From Curvibacter sp. AEP1-3 (GTDB lineage: Bacteria; Pseudomonadota; Gammaproteobacteria; Burkholderiales; Burkholderiaceae_C), in the NCBI RefSeq assembly GCF_002163715.1, contig NZ_CP015698.1, positions 4,167,674-4,231,673 of the forward strand: a stretch of 64,000 nucleotides of DNA, given 5' to 3'. Below the pieces are notes generated by a model. That model was not told the DNA's origin. It saw nothing but the letters and a program-made list of their open reading frames with translations, and ran no database searches. A program made the translations under genes and the position numbers. Shown here one piece after another: positions 26,597-36,592 of the stretch (positions are counted from its first letter, which is position 1; each line of letters opens with the position of its first letter).

Positions 26597-28144
26597 TTAT
26601 TTCTTGAACAGCTCGTCGAGCTTTTTCTGCTCGTCTTCTTCGGCTTTGGCAGCCGCTTTCGCTGCATCTTCAGACCCTGGCGCCGGAGCTGCTTCACCAG
26701 CCTTCAGTTCGGCATTCGGCATAGGCTCTTCCACCGGCATTTCTATCACGACTTTGTCGATATCGATTTCCACCTTTTCGTCCAGGAACATCGTGACCGA
26801 CTGGGGCACGAAGATCACCACCACCACCAGAATGATCTGCATGATCACCCAGGGGATGGATCCCAAGTAGATGTCGTTGGAAAGAACCGGTTTCGGGATC
26901 CGCTTGTCTTTGAACAAACTGTCTGCGATTCCTCGTAAGTAGAAGAGCGCAAATCCGAAGGGGGGATGCATAAAGCTGGTCTGCAGGTTCACGCACAGCA
27001 GCACGCCGAACCAGATCAGGTCGATACCCATCTTGTCAGCCACTGGGGCCAGCATGGGCACGATGATGAACGCGATTTCAAAGAAGTCCAGGAAGAACGC
27101 CAGGAAGAACACGAAGACGTTGACCACAATCAGGAAGCCAACCTGGCCACCCGGCAAACCGGCCAACAAATGCTCTACCCACTTGTGGCCATCCACACCT
27201 TGGAACACCTGGCTGAATACCCGGGATCCGATCAGAATGAACACCACCATGGCTGTCAGGCGCATGGTGCCGGCCATGGCTTCCCAGATCAGGGCAGGTG
27301 TCAGACGCTTGGACATGGCGGCCAGAATCAGAGCGCCCACGACGCCCATGGCGCCGGCTTCGGTGGGTGTAGCAATCGCGGTGTCCTGGAAGGGCAGGCC
27401 GCCCATGGAACCCAACACAGCAAAAATCAGCAAAGCAGACGGAACGATGCCACGCAAGCATTTGGACCAGAGTGCCCATCCATCGAGAGTGCGTTCAGTG
27501 CGGGGGATGCCCGGCAGATAGGAAGGCTTGATACGGGACAGCGCAAAGGTGTAGGCTGCAAACATCAGCACTTGCAGGATGGAGGGGCCCCAAGCGCCCT
27601 TGTACATATCACCTACGGGTTTGCCCAACTGGTCGGCCAGCACCACCAATACCAAAGAGGGTGGCACCAACTGCGTGATGGTGCCGGAGGCAGCCAATAC
27701 GCCTGTGGCATAGCGCATGTTGTAGTTGTACTTCATCATCACCGGCAACGAGATCAGCGCCATGGCGATCACCTGGCCTGCCACGGTGCCGGTAATGGCA
27801 CCGAGGATGAAGCCCACGATGATGACTGAGTAACCCACGCCGCCGCGCACGGGGCCGAAGAGCTGGCCCATGGAGTCGAGCATGTCTTCAGCAAGACCGC
27901 ATTTCTCCAGGATAGTGCCCATGAAGGTGAAGAACGGGATCGCCAGCAAAAGCTCATTGCTCAGAATAGAAAACAGCGAGATCGGCAAGGTTCCCATGAA
28001 GGCGGCCGGGAACCAGCCCATTTCAATGGCGTAAAAGCCGCTGGCCAAGCCCAAAGCGGCGAGCGAGAAGGCGACCGGGAAGCCGATCAACATAATCACT
28101 ACGAGGCCCGCAAACATCAGCGGGGGAAAGTGTTCCATTTGCAT
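26597..28144 (-). CDS. TRAP transporter large permease (DctM/TakM)
   Basis: Sodium-coupled permease of 515 aa with about 12 helices; the GxxxG-rich segments typical of DctM are seen (GAITGTVAGQVIAMALISLPVMM, PTEAGAMGVVGALILA). The C-terminus carries an extra acidic and Ala-rich tail of about 50 residues (ending EEDEQKKLDELFKK), not part of the membrane core. It follows dctQ by 56 bases and works with it and the TakP-like binding protein. Confidence 0.92.
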   Translation of the reverse strand: MQMEHFPPLMFAGLVVIMLIGFPVAFSLAALGLASGFYAIEMGWFPAAFMGTLPISLFSILSNELLLAIPFFTFMGTILEKCGLAEDMLDSMGQLFGPVRGGVGYSVIIVGFILGAITGTVAGQVIAMALISLPVMMKYNYNMRYATGVLAASGTITQLVPPSLVLVVLADQLGKPVGDMYKGAWGPSILQVLMFAAYTFALSRIKPSYLPGIPRTERTLDGWALWSKCLRGIVPSALLIFAVLGSMGGLPFQDTAIATPTEAGAMGVVGALILAAMSKRLTPALIWEAMAGTMRLTAMVVFILIGSRVFSQVFQGVDGHKWVEHLLAGLPGGQVGFLIVVNVFVFFLAFFLDFFEIAFIIVPMLAPVADKMGIDLIWFGVLLCVNLQTSFMHPPFGFALFYLRGIADSLFKDKRIPKPVLSNDIYLGSIPWVIMQIILVVVVIFVPQSVTMFLDEKVEIDIDKVVIEMPVEEPMPNAELKAGEAAPAPGSEDAAKAAAKAEEDEQKKLDELFKK

Positions 28145-28200
28145 AAGTGAATCCAGTGTGTCTTGTGGGGTGCGAAATGCTTAAAGCGCTTGGATGCGGC

Positions 28201-28740
28201 TTATTGCAAAGGTTTTTCGTAATGTGTGTCCATGGCAAATTTGCCCTGGAGGTAGCCCACACGCTTGATGATTTCAGACAAGCCCTGCAGCCACACCATG
28301 GCAAAGCCGATAGGCATAGCGAGCACCGCAGGCCAACGGATCAGACCACCTGCGTTCTGCGACATTTCGCCCGACACGTAGATACCCCAGAAGTACTGGA
28401 AGGTCAGGTAAGCCAAAAGGCCAATCACGGGCAGCAGAAAGAACACCAGCCCGAAAATGTCGACATAGACAGGACGATTGCCCTTGAGCTTGCCGTAAAT
28501 CAGGTCGACGCGAACGTGCTCATTGACCTTCAACACGAACGGTGCACCCACCATCACGGTGTAGGCAAACAGGTACCACTGGATTTCAATCCATCCGTTC
28601 GAGGTAATGCCGAAGCCGTATCGGATGAAGGCATTTCCCGCGCTGATCAGCGCAGCAAACAGTACAGTCCAAGAGGCAAAAAGGCCCAGCTTTTGGCTGA
28701 TCCAATCCATGCCTTTGGCAAATTTCAATAGAGCATTCAC
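28201..28740 (-). CDS. TRAP transporter small permease (DctQ)
   Basis: Four-helix subunit of 179 aa starting at GTG 28740 (VNALLKFAKGMDWISQKLG), where TGGAG sits 7 bases upstream. A longer frame to 28806 lacks a ribosome site. Typical DctQ features are AGNAFIRYGFGITSNGWIEIQWYLF near the N-terminus and later helices. It forms the membrane complex with DctM. Confidence 0.87.
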   Translation of the reverse strand: MNALLKFAKGMDWISQKLGLFASWTVLFAALISAGNAFIRYGFGITSNGWIEIQWYLFAYTVMVGAPFVLKVNEHVRVDLIYGKLKGNRPVYVDIFGLVFFLLPVIGLLAYLTFQYFWGIYVSGEMSQNAGGLIRWPAVLAMPIGFAMVWLQGLSEIIKRVGYLQGKFAMDTHYEKPLQ

Positions 28741-28891
28741 AAGCAGTCTCCAGTTGGTCTTGTTCGAGCGGAGATGCGGACAGGTATCCGCATTCAACTC
28801 CGGCATGGTGCCTGAAAACCCCTGTAAAAAGCCTGACGTAATTCCTTGGTGTTTACCCTTAAGCTTTGAAGGGCGGAGCGCGTTCCCTCAG

Positions 28892-30175
28892 TCAGAAGCC
28901 CGCATGGTGCATGGCGATGTAGGCCGCCGCACCGGCCAGGTAGCCGCACAAGGCCAGCCCGCTGATGCGTTTGAGGTACCAGAGAAAGTCAATCTTCTCC
29001 AATCCCATGGCTGCCACGCCGGCCGCAGAGCCGATGATCAGGATGGAGCCCCCGGTGCCCGCGCAATAGGCCATGAATTCCCAAAGAAAGCTGTCGGTGG
29101 GGTACTGCGCCAACCCGTACATGCCCATGGAAGCTGCTACCAACGGCACGTTGTCCACGACCGCGCTTACCAGTCCGATCAGCACCACGATCACATCCAA
29201 TCGCCCCACGGTGGCATCCAGCCAGCGCGCCACTGCCTGAAGAATATGGGTGTGCTCCAGCACAGCAACAGAGAGCAGAATGCCCACAAAAAAGACGATG
29301 GAACCCATGTCAATCCGCGTCAGCGCGCGGGCCAATGTCAGGCGCTGCTTACGTAGGTCTTCTTCCTGGCGGTGCACAAGGTCACCCACCAGCCAGACCA
29401 CACCAAGTCCGAACAGAATGCCCATGAACGGAGGCAAGTGCGTCACGGCCTTGAACACAGGCACCAACACCAGCGTAGACAGGCCCAGATAGAACATCAG
29501 GTTGCGCTCGAATGCGCTGGTCTCAAAGCTGTCTTCATCGGGGTTGCGTTCCGGGGCCACCACCGGCCGATGACCCAGCACGCGGGCGGTGATGGTCAGG
29601 GGCACCAGCAAATTGAGCGCAGAAGGAATGAACACGCCCTTCATGATTTCCAGTGCAGTGATTTGCCCGCCAATCCACAGCATGGTGGTGGTGACGTCGC
29701 CAATGGGGGTCCAGGCGCCGCCCGCATTTGCGGCGATCACGATGATGCCGGCGAAGAACAGGCGGTCGTCACGCCGACCCAGCAGCTTTTTCATCAAGGA
29801 CACCATCACGATCGTGGTCGTCAGGTTGTCAAGAATCGCACTCAGGAAAAAGGTGACTATGCCCACCATCCACATCAGGGATGAGAGCCGGGTTGTTTTG
29901 ATGCGGGACGTCAGCACTTCGAAGCCGTTGTGCGCATCCACCACTTCCACGATGGTCATCGCGCCCAACAGAAAAAACACAATCTGGGCCGTACCCATCA
30001 AGGATTCGCCCAGCTGCGACTCCAGTGCCGGTACCGCCACGCCCGACATGGCGTACACCGTCCACATCAGGCCCGCGCCCAAGAGGGCCGATGCTGATTT
30101 GTTGACCTTCAGCGGATGCTCGAGGGCGATGGCGGCATAGGTCGCGATGAAGATGGCAATCAGCAGGAAAGACAT
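28892..30175 (-). CDS. nhaD: Na+/H+ antiporter, NhaD family
   Basis: Membrane antiporter of 427 aa in the ion-transporter superfamily. Conserved NhaD segments are visible: SAILDNLTTTIVMVSL, AANAGGAWTPIGDVTTTMLW and VSAVVDNVPLVAASMGMY, with Asp in helices carrying DN pairs. I start at MSFLLIAIF; a frame beginning 13 codons earlier is less likely. It exports Na+ or Li+ in exchange for protons. Confidence 0.92.
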   Translation of the reverse strand: MSFLLIAIFIATYAAIALEHPLKVNKSASALLGAGLMWTVYAMSGVAVPALESQLGESLMGTAQIVFFLLGAMTIVEVVDAHNGFEVLTSRIKTTRLSSLMWMVGIVTFFLSAILDNLTTTIVMVSLMKKLLGRRDDRLFFAGIIVIAANAGGAWTPIGDVTTTMLWIGGQITALEIMKGVFIPSALNLLVPLTITARVLGHRPVVAPERNPDEDSFETSAFERNLMFYLGLSTLVLVPVFKAVTHLPPFMGILFGLGVVWLVGDLVHRQEEDLRKQRLTLARALTRIDMGSIVFFVGILLSVAVLEHTHILQAVARWLDATVGRLDVIVVLIGLVSAVVDNVPLVAASMGMYGLAQYPTDSFLWEFMAYCAGTGGSILIIGSAAGVAAMGLEKIDFLWYLKRISGLALCGYLAGAAAYIAMHHAGF

Positions 30176-30211
30176 GGGTGCATCCAATGGTGTGCAGGGC
30201 TGCTGGTCAGC

Positions 30212-30266
30212 CAAATCGGCATTTGGCGCCTATAGACTATGCGCGAGCAGCTATGAAAAATGTAGC
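30212..30266 (+). repeat. dispersed element, copy 3, overlapping the crcB 3' end
   Basis: AAATCGG, then TTGGCGCCTATAGACTATGC, GCGAGCAGCTATGAAAAA and TGTAGC. The minus-strand crcB frame runs into it, so the last nine residues and the stop codon of CrcB are repeat-encoded. Confidence 0.87.
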
Positions 30267-30632
30267 AGAGCGCATGCCGGCAATCGTCAGCGCCAAAGAG
30301 CCCAGCAGATGCACGCCGGCGGTGCCCAGTGCCAACGCATACCGTTGCTGCCCCAGCATGGCGACGACTTCGGCCGAGAAGCTCGAGAAAGTTGTGAGTG
30401 CGCCCAGAAAGCCAGTGACTAGCGCAAGGCGCCAGGCCGGGTCCAGCTGCGGCATGGCCTGGAACACGGCAACGCACACACCGATAAGGTAACCACCAAT
30501 CAGATTGGCTGCCAGCGTGCCCCAGGGCAGCACTGTACCGGCGGTTGCGACCGGGTTGAGCCACAAGCCCAGTTGCCAGCGCGCCAGGGCACCGGCGCAA
30601 GCGCCCATACAAATGGCAATCACGGGATGCAT
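30237..30632 (-). CDS. crcB: fluoride ion transporter CrcB (Fluc)
   Basis: Fluoride channel of 131 aa with four helices. Fluc motifs are present: GACAGALARW, GTLAANLIGGYLIG and GFLGALTTFSSFSAEVV. The start overlaps the stop of the ComEA-like gene by one base (TAATG). The final ATFFIAARA and stop are read from a dispersed-repeat copy, beyond the last conserved helix. No fluoride riboswitch was seen. Confidence 0.93.
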   Translation of the reverse strand: MHPVIAICMGACAGALARWQLGLWLNPVATAGTVLPWGTLAANLIGGYLIGVCVAVFQAMPQLDPAWRLALVTGFLGALTTFSSFSAEVVAMLGQQRYALALGTAGVHLLGSLALTIAGMRSATFFIAARA

Positions 30633-30940
30633 TATTTGGACTCCGGTGTGTAGGTCGCACCCTGGACCGTCAGCCCTTGCGCAGAGAACTTGGCGGCAGT
30701 GGCGGGCTTGATTCCTTTGACACGTGCCATGAAGTCCGCCCAGCTTTGGAATGGACCCGCCTCGCGGGCCTGCAGTATCCGTGCAGTGCTGCTGGGGCCC
30801 AAGCCACGCAAGCCGTCTAGTTGGGCCTCGGTGGCCTCATTGAGTTCGAGTGCTTGGCTTGCCCCGCATGCCAGCAGCGCTGCGCCACAGAGGAGGCGAC
30901 GGATCGCTGAGCGGGTTGTGGGTGCGTGGGCCTGCGACAT
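30632..30940 (-). CDS. ComEA-like helix-hairpin-helix protein
   Basis: Secreted protein of 102 aa with a signal peptide (IRRLLCGAALLACGASQA) followed by a helix-hairpin-helix pair: LNEATEAQLDGLRGLGPSSTARILQAREAGPF and WADFMARVKGIKPATAAKF. This matches the DNA-binding part of ComEA, without the linker or SLBB region of Gram-positive forms. It may bind incoming DNA in the periplasm. It lies downstream of hldD with an 19-base gap. Confidence 0.85.
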   Translation of the reverse strand: MSQAHAPTTRSAIRRLLCGAALLACGASQALELNEATEAQLDGLRGLGPSSTARILQAREAGPFQSWADFMARVKGIKPATAAKFSAQGLTVQGATYTPESK

Positions 30941-30959
30941 CGGTCGGGTCGTTAGGTTG

Positions 30960-31982
30960 TCAGGCTTTACGGCTGGCCAACCAGTCCACATAGCGGCTGA
31001 CGCCGGTTTGCACATCCGCAAACTGGTGGTCGCAACCGGTGGCGCGCAAAGCGCTCAGGTCAGCCTGGGTGTAGCACTGGTATTTGCCACGCAAGGCATC
31101 GGGGAATGGCACGTATTCCACCAGCCCCTGCTGGGCGATGTCATCCAAGGCCAACGCGGATTCTCCGCGCAGGCGCCGCATGGCGTTGACCACAGAGCTG
31201 GCCACATCATTGAACGGCTGCGCGCGGCCGGAACCCAGGTTAAAGATGCCGCTTTGAGCGGGGTTGTCAAAGAACCAGAGGTTCACGGCCACCACATCGT
31301 CAATGAACACGAAGTCGCGCATCTGGCCGCCTTGCGGGTAGCCACCGTATTCACCAAAGAGCTTCACTTTGCCTTCGGCATTGAACTGGTTGAACTGGTG
31401 GAATGCGACGCTGGCCATGCGACCTTTGTGTTGCTCACGTGGGCCGTACACGTTGAAATAGCGAAAGCCCACGACCTGGTGGGTGCGGCCGGCCTTGGAT
31501 CGCTCAAAGTTCACACCACACTCGCGGCGCATGCGCTGGTCGAACAGCAGCTTGGAGTAGCCGTAAACATTGAGCGGACCTTCAAAGGCAGGGTCTTCAC
31601 GGAAGGTGTCAGAGCCGCCATAGGTCGCTGCGCTGGAGGCGTACAAGAGACGTGCGCCACGCTTCTGGCAGGCTTGGAACAAGTGCCAGGACAGCGTGTA
31701 GTTGTTGGCCATCATGTATTTGCCGTCCTGCTCCATCGTGTCGCTGCAAGCGCCTTCGTGGAACACGGCTTCCACCTGGCCGTAGTGGCCTGAGGCGAAC
31801 TCGTCATAGAAGGTGTCCATGTCGACATAGTCGGCAATCTTCAGGTCGACCAGATTGCGGAATTTGTCACCTTGTTTGAGGTCGTCCACCGCAATGATGT
31901 CGGTCATGCCGCGGGCATTGAGTCCGGCAATGATGTTGCTGCCAATGAAACCGGCCGCGCCGGTAACCACGATGCGTGTCAT
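30960..31982 (-). CDS. hldD: ADP-L-glycero-D-manno-heptose 6-epimerase
   Basis: LPS-core heptose epimerase of 340 aa. It is an extended short-chain dehydrogenase with the nucleotide motif [12 protein letters not shown], the catalytic YGYSK and the family segment [20 protein letters not shown]. The start overlaps the stop of hldE1 by 4 bases. It acts two steps after the kinase encoded by its neighbour. Confidence 0.95.
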   Translation of the reverse strand: MTRIVVTGAAGFIGSNIIAGLNARGMTDIIAVDDLKQGDKFRNLVDLKIADYVDMDTFYDEFASGHYGQVEAVFHEGACSDTMEQDGKYMMANNYTLSWHLFQACQKRGARLLYASSAATYGGSDTFREDPAFEGPLNVYGYSKLLFDQRMRRECGVNFERSKAGRTHQVVGFRYFNVYGPREQHKGRMASVAFHQFNQFNAEGKVKLFGEYGGYPQGGQMRDFVFIDDVVAVNLWFFDNPAQSGIFNLGSGRAQPFNDVASSVVNAMRRLRGESALALDDIAQQGLVEYVPFPDALRGKYQCYTQADLSALRATGCDHQFADVQTGVSRYVDWLASRKA

Positions 31983-32908
31983 GCAAAAAGCTCCTCGTAA
32001 GACACCGTGGCGGTGCCGAATTTTCCGACCACAATGCCGCCGGCGCGATTGGCCAGGGGCACAGCTTCGCGCAGGGTCATGCCGGCGCCCACCAAGCTGG
32101 CCATGGTGGCAATCACCGTGTCACCTGCGCCGGTGACGTCAAACACCTCGCGCGCTTGTGCGCTGACGTGCAAATGTCCGTCTGCATCAAACAGGGTCAT
32201 GCCTTCTTCACTTCGGGTCAACAGCACTGCATCCAATTGGAGTTGTTTGCGTAGTGCGTGAACTTTGGCGTGCAGATCGTCTTCACTGGTCCAGGCGCCA
32301 ATGACTTGTTGCAGTTCGGCGCGGTTGGGGGTGATAACGGTCGCTTGCTGGTAGCGCGAATAGTCGCTGCCCTTGGGGTCAATGAAGATGGGCTTGCCGG
32401 CCGCACGGGCACCGGCAATCATGTCGCTCACGTGAGCCAGACCACCCTTGCCGTAGTCGGAAAACAAGATCGCATCGTGCTCGGCCAACAGACGGGTGAA
32501 GGAGGCGGTTTGGGTCGCCAGCACTTCGCTCTTGGGGGTGTTTTCAAAGTCGAGTCGGATCAGCTGTTGTTGTCGCCCGATCACCCGCAACTTCACCGTG
32601 GTCTTGAGGTCCGCATCCCGCCCGAAGTGGGTGCGTATGCCAGTCTTGGCGACCAGTGCCTCGAGTTTGTGGCTGGCTTCATCATCACCCACCACGGTCA
32701 GCAGCGAGGCTTGTGCGCCCAGGGTTGCAGCATTGAAGGCCACATTGGCCGCACCGCCACAGCGCTCTTCCTCGTGGGTTATGCGTACGACCGGCACGGG
32801 GGCTTCCGGAGAAATCCTGTCCACCGCGCCATACCAGTAGCGGTCCAGCATGACATCGCCGACCACGAGAACGCGCGATGCCGAGAGTTTGTTTTTGGTC
32901 ATGCTCAT
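31979..32908 (-). CDS. hldE1: D-glycero-beta-D-manno-heptose-7-phosphate kinase (RfaE domain I)
   Basis: PfkB-type kinase of 309 aa with [25 protein letters not shown] at the N-terminus and [15 protein letters not shown] near the C-terminus. It has only the kinase domain; the nucleotidyltransferase (RfaE domain II) found fused in E. coli HldE is absent and must be encoded elsewhere. The ATG at 32908 comes 5 bases after the lapB stop; ATG 32902 is an alternative. Confidence 0.92.
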   Translation of the reverse strand: MSMTKNKLSASRVLVVGDVMLDRYWYGAVDRISPEAPVPVVRITHEEERCGGAANVAFNAATLGAQASLLTVVGDDEASHKLEALVAKTGIRTHFGRDADLKTTVKLRVIGRQQQLIRLDFENTPKSEVLATQTASFTRLLAEHDAILFSDYGKGGLAHVSDMIAGARAAGKPIFIDPKGSDYSRYQQATVITPNRAELQQVIGAWTSEDDLHAKVHALRKQLQLDAVLLTRSEEGMTLFDADGHLHVSAQAREVFDVTGAGDTVIATMASLVGAGMTLREAVPLANRAGGIVVGKFGTATVSYEELFA

Positions 32909-32915
32909 AAAGGGT

Positions 32916-34073
32916 TCAAAGCTCCTCGACCCGCCGCGCGGGGTAGCTGTCCCAGGCTTGGCAACCGGGGCACTGCCAGAAATGGACTTTGGCTTCAAAG
33001 CCGCAGGCTGCGCAGCGGTAGCGGGTCAGTGGTTTGACGGCATGGTCCAGCGCACGCTGGACCTGAGGATGAAAGGCTTCGCGTTCCAGCTTTTCGCCGG
33101 CAATCCATTTGGTGGCTGCGACCAGGGAGGGTTCTTTTTCGAGATGGCGGGCATACCAGTCGCGTGCCGTAGGGGTGAGTTCGGTTGTACTGGCCTCCAG
33201 GCTCACGACGGCGTCCAGCACATCCAGCGAGGGCACCTCCTGGTAGGTGGCCTTCAGCAGTTCCAATGTCTCAGCGACTTGGCCGGATGCAATTGCACTC
33301 TGGGCCAGCAAGGGGGCAATGAGCGGAATGGCGGCAGGCGAGGCATGCAGTGCGTCCGTCAAGACCCGGCAGCTCTGGGCTGCTTGCCCTGACTTCGTTA
33401 ACAGTGCGGCCATGTCCATGCGGGGGCGCGGAACCTGAGGTGCGCTGTCTATGGCCTGTTGCAGCAGGGACTGGGCACCTGCAGAGTCCGTTTTGGCCAT
33501 CAGTGTGGCAGCTTGCTCGCAGAGGTAGTGTGCAAGGCGGCCGGTGAAGCTGCCTTGACCGGAGGCTTCGAGCTTGCGAGCGATGCCTGCGGCATGTTCC
33601 CAATCGCGTGAGCGTTCATAGTTGGCCAAGAGCGCCAAACGGGCCTGAGCTTCAAATCGGGTGCCTTCGAGCTTCAGCAGGGCTTCTTCGGCACGGTCCA
33701 ACAGGCCTGCCTTGAGGTAGTCCAAGGCGAGCGCATGTTGGGCCCGGTGCTGGTCGTCCTGACTGAGGTCGCCGCGTGACAGCAGGTGCTGGTGGACGCG
33801 CACGGCGCGCTCGTACTCGCCGCGGCGACGAAAGAGGTTGCCCAGTGCAAAGTGCAGCTCTGAGGTGTCGGGGTCGCTTTGTACGGCTTCAATGAAGGCG
33901 TCGATGGCCTGATCCTGCTGTTCATTCAGCAGAAAGTTCAAACCCTTGAAATAGGCCTTGGGTGCCTGGCGGTTTTCGATGCGCAGTTGTCGCAAGTCGA
34001 GACGCGACGCCAGCCAGCCCAGCACAAAGGCCAGCAGCAGGCTGATCAGCAAAAGGGAAATATCAAAGTCCAT
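32916..34073 (-). CDS. lapB: lipopolysaccharide assembly protein LapB (YciM)
   Basis: Protein of 385 aa with one N-terminal membrane helix (ISLLLISLLLAFVLGWLA), about nine TPR repeats and a C-terminal rubredoxin-like metal site: CAACGF...CPGC. In E. coli LapB promotes FtsH degradation of LpxC, tuning LPS synthesis. Its position between lapA and the heptose genes agrees. It overlaps the lapA frame by 11 bases. Confidence 0.94.
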   Translation of the reverse strand: MDFDISLLLISLLLAFVLGWLASRLDLRQLRIENRQAPKAYFKGLNFLLNEQQDQAIDAFIEAVQSDPDTSELHFALGNLFRRRGEYERAVRVHQHLLSRGDLSQDDQHRAQHALALDYLKAGLLDRAEEALLKLEGTRFEAQARLALLANYERSRDWEHAAGIARKLEASGQGSFTGRLAHYLCEQAATLMAKTDSAGAQSLLQQAIDSAPQVPRPRMDMAALLTKSGQAAQSCRVLTDALHASPAAIPLIAPLLAQSAIASGQVAETLELLKATYQEVPSLDVLDAVVSLEASTTELTPTARDWYARHLEKEPSLVAATKWIAGEKLEREAFHPQVQRALDHAVKPLTRYRCAACGFEAKVHFWQCPGCQAWDSYPARRVEEL

Positions 34074-34377
34074 GCGGGGGCGCTATCGGGGAAGCGTTGG
34101 TTTCAGCGGCCAGCGTGGCACGTGCGGAGTCGGCATCAGATCGGGCGCGGCGTGCGGCTTTGCGGTGTCGCCACCAGCGGGGCACCATCCCCAGCACTCC
34201 AATCAGCAGGCCTGCAGCAAATGCGCTCAGGACTACCAGCACCATGGGCGCCGTCCAGCGGGTGCCGAAGAAAAAGTGCACCGTGACGTCACCCTGGTTG
34301 TTCAGGGCGAAGGCGAACAGGGTAAAAAAAATGGCCGCTTTAAGTAGCCACTTAAAGAGCCATGCGATCTGTTTCAT
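34063..34377 (-). CDS. lapA: LapA-domain membrane protein
   Basis: Protein of 104 aa with two helices (LLKAAIFFTLFAFALNN and APMVLVVLSAFAAGLLIGVLG) separated by the short segment GDVTVHFFF, the LapA/DUF1049 layout. A basic cytoplasmic tail RWWRHRKAARRARS follows. Upstream partner of LapB. Confidence 0.9.
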   Translation of the reverse strand: MKQIAWLFKWLLKAAIFFTLFAFALNNQGDVTVHFFFGTRWTAPMVLVVLSAFAAGLLIGVLGMVPRWWRHRKAARRARSDADSARATLAAETNASPIAPPHGL

Positions 34378-34405
34378 TCATCTCCTCGTTGTCGAGGGAT
34401 TCTAC

Positions 34406-34717
34406 TCAGGGTTTTGCCTTGGATTCCAGCTCCGCAGTGCGCGTGTCCACCGCTTCACGTAAAGCTTTTCCGGGCTTGAAATGAGGTACCCGCTTTTCGG
34501 GAATGGCCACGCTTTCGCCGCTGCGGGGATTGCGTCCCATGCGGGGAGGGCGACGGTTGATGGAGAAGCTGCCGAAACCGCGGATTTCAATGCGGTGGCC
34601 ACGGACCAGTGCGTCATTCATGGCATCCAGAATGGCCTTCACGGCGAACTCGGCGTCGCGGTGGGTCAGCTGGCTGAAACGGTTGGCCAGTTCTTCAACG
34701 AGGTCGGAGCGAGTCAT
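34406..34717 (-). CDS. ihfB: integration host factor subunit beta
   Basis: DNA-bending protein of 103 aa starting [14 protein letters not shown], the standard IHF-beta N-terminus. The beta-arm reads [25 protein letters not shown] with the intercalating Pro. It lies between rpsA and lapA as in many proteobacteria. A terminator separates it from rpsA, so part of its transcription may start in the spacer. Confidence 0.95.
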   Translation of the reverse strand: MTRSDLVEELANRFSQLTHRDAEFAVKAILDAMNDALVRGHRIEIRGFGSFSINRRPPRMGRNPRSGESVAIPEKRVPHFKPGKALREAVDTRTAELESKAKP

Positions 34718-34742
34718 GGCAAGGAGCAATGGTTGGGGTAAG

Positions 34743-34776
34743 AAAAAACGACCGGTGCAGTCAAGCAACCGGTCGT
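34743..34776 (-). terminator. intrinsic terminator after rpsA
   Basis: On the minus strand, stem ACGACCGGT/ACCGGTCGT with an 11-base loop is followed by a run of T. It lies between the rpsA stop and ihfB. Confidence 0.88.
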
Positions 34777-34799
34777 TCAATCAGGTCAGCAACAACAGA

Positions 34800-36476
34800 T
34801 TAGTTGTTGTTGTCCAGCTTGGCACGCAACAAAGCGCCCAGGCTGGTAGTACCGGCGGAGCCAGTGTTCTGATTCAGGGATTGCATGGCTTCGTTTTGGT
34901 CAGCCATGTCCTTGGCCTTGATGGACAACTGGATGTTGCGGGTCTTGCGATCCACGTTCACCACCACAGCAGTCACTTCGTCGCCTTCTTTCAGCACGTT
35001 GCGAGCGTCTTCAACGCGGTCGCGGCTGATTTCGGAAGCACGCAGGTAGCCCAGAATGTCGTCGCCCAGATCGATTTCAGCGCCCTTGGCGTCCACGGTC
35101 TTGACCTTACCGGTAACGGTCTGGCCCTTGTCGTTCACGGACACGAAAGTGGTGAAAGGATCGGAATCCAACTGCTTGATACCCAAGGAGATGCGCTCGC
35201 GGTCCACGTCCACGGCCAACACGATAGCTTCAACTTCTTGGCCCTTCTTGAATTCGCGCACGGCGGTTTCGCCGGATTCGTTCCAAGACAGGTCAGACAG
35301 GTGCACCAAGCCGTCGATACCGGCAGCCAGACCCACGAACACGCCGAAGTCGGTGATGGACTTGATCGGGCCCTTCACGCGGTCGCCGCGCTTGGTGTTC
35401 TGGGCAAATTCTTGCCAAGGATTGGCCTTGCACTGCTTCATGCCCAAGGAGATACGACGCTTGTCTTCGTCGATTTCCAGAACCATGACTTCGACTTCGT
35501 CACCCAGGGCAACGATCTTCGAAGGAGCCACGTTCTTGTTGGTCCAGTCCATTTCGGACACGTGCACCAAACCTTCGATTCCGGGTTCGAGTTCCACAAA
35601 CGCGCCGTAGTCGGCGATGTTGGTGATCTTGCCGAACATGCGGGTACCTTGGGGGTAACGGCGGTTCACGCCCATCCATGGGTCGTCGCCCATTTGCTTC
35701 AGACCCAGAGACACGCGGTTCTTTTCGGTGTCGAACTTCAGGATCTTGGCGGTGATTTCCTGACCGGCAGTCACCACTTCGGAGGGGTGACGGACGCGGC
35801 GCCATGCCATGTCAGTGATGTGCAACAGGCCGTCGATACCGCCCAGGTCCACGAACGCACCGTATTCGGTGATGTTCTTGACCACGCCTTGCACCACAGA
35901 ACCTTCTTTGAGGGTGTGCATCAGCTTGGCGCGCTCTTCGCCCATGGAAGCTTCCACCACAGCGCGGCGGCTCAGCACCACGTTGTTGCGCTTGCGGTCC
36001 AGCTTGATAACCTTGAATTCCAAGGTCTTGTTTTCGTACGGAGACAGGTCCTTGGTAGGACGTGTATCGACCAAGGAACCGGGCAGGAATGCGCGGATGC
36101 CGTTGACCAGAACGGTCAGACCGCCCTTGACCTTGCCGGAAGTGGTACCGGTCACGAATTCGCCGGATTCCAGGGCCTTTTCCAGGCTCATCCAGGAAGC
36201 CAGACGCTTGGCCTTGTCACGGGACAGGATGGTGTCGCCGTAGCCGTTTTCCACGGAGTCGATAGCCACAGACACGAAGTCGCCTACTTGGACTTCGATT
36301 TCGCCCTTGTCGCTCTTGAATTCTTCGATTGGCACGTAGGCTTCAGACTTGAGGCCGGCGTTGACAACGACGAAGCTGTGCTCGATGCGGACGACTTCAG
36401 CGGTGATCACTTCACCGGTGCGCATTTCCGAGCGTTGTAGCGATTCTTCAAATAGGGCTGCGAAAGATTCAGACAT
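34800..36476 (-). CDS. rpsA: 30S ribosomal protein S1
   Basis: Protein of 558 aa with six S1 (OB-fold) repeats, e.g. [55 protein letters not shown] and [28 protein letters not shown]. It starts [13 protein letters not shown]. There is no Shine-Dalgarno before the ATG; instead two hairpins lie in the leader, as expected for an mRNA autoregulated by S1. Part of the gyrA-to-hldD leftward gene string. Confidence 0.97.
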   Translation of the reverse strand: MSESFAALFEESLQRSEMRTGEVITAEVVRIEHSFVVVNAGLKSEAYVPIEEFKSDKGEIEVQVGDFVSVAIDSVENGYGDTILSRDKAKRLASWMSLEKALESGEFVTGTTSGKVKGGLTVLVNGIRAFLPGSLVDTRPTKDLSPYENKTLEFKVIKLDRKRNNVVLSRRAVVEASMGEERAKLMHTLKEGSVVQGVVKNITEYGAFVDLGGIDGLLHITDMAWRRVRHPSEVVTAGQEITAKILKFDTEKNRVSLGLKQMGDDPWMGVNRRYPQGTRMFGKITNIADYGAFVELEPGIEGLVHVSEMDWTNKNVAPSKIVALGDEVEVMVLEIDEDKRRISLGMKQCKANPWQEFAQNTKRGDRVKGPIKSITDFGVFVGLAAGIDGLVHLSDLSWNESGETAVREFKKGQEVEAIVLAVDVDRERISLGIKQLDSDPFTTFVSVNDKGQTVTGKVKTVDAKGAEIDLGDDILGYLRASEISRDRVEDARNVLKEGDEVTAVVVNVDRKTRNIQLSIKAKDMADQNEAMQSLNQNTGSAGTTSLGALLRAKLDNNN

Positions 36477-36522
36477 GAGTTTTGCGGTTGGTACCGCGGG
36501 GTTAAGTTGTTGAACCCCACAG
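36477..36522 (-). promoter_or_regulatory. structured rpsA leader without Shine-Dalgarno
   Basis: On the minus strand, hairpins GGGGTT...AACCCC and GCGGT-ACCA-ACCGC come directly before the ATG, and no GGAG-like sequence is present. E. coli rpsA has a comparable SD-less hairpin leader used for S1 autoregulation; the same role here is inferred. Confidence 0.55.
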
Positions 36523-36592
36523 CTTCTGGTGTGAACCGGTGCGCTGACGCGCGAGGGAAGCAATGGGGGCCAGGTTGCTTTTCAGGCCGGGG

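Noticed and set aside
34503..36440. A 645-codon open frame on the plus strand opposite rpsA
   Set aside because: It is antisense to a certain gene (S1), has no domain I recognise, and long antisense frames are expected opposite high-GC biased coding sequence.
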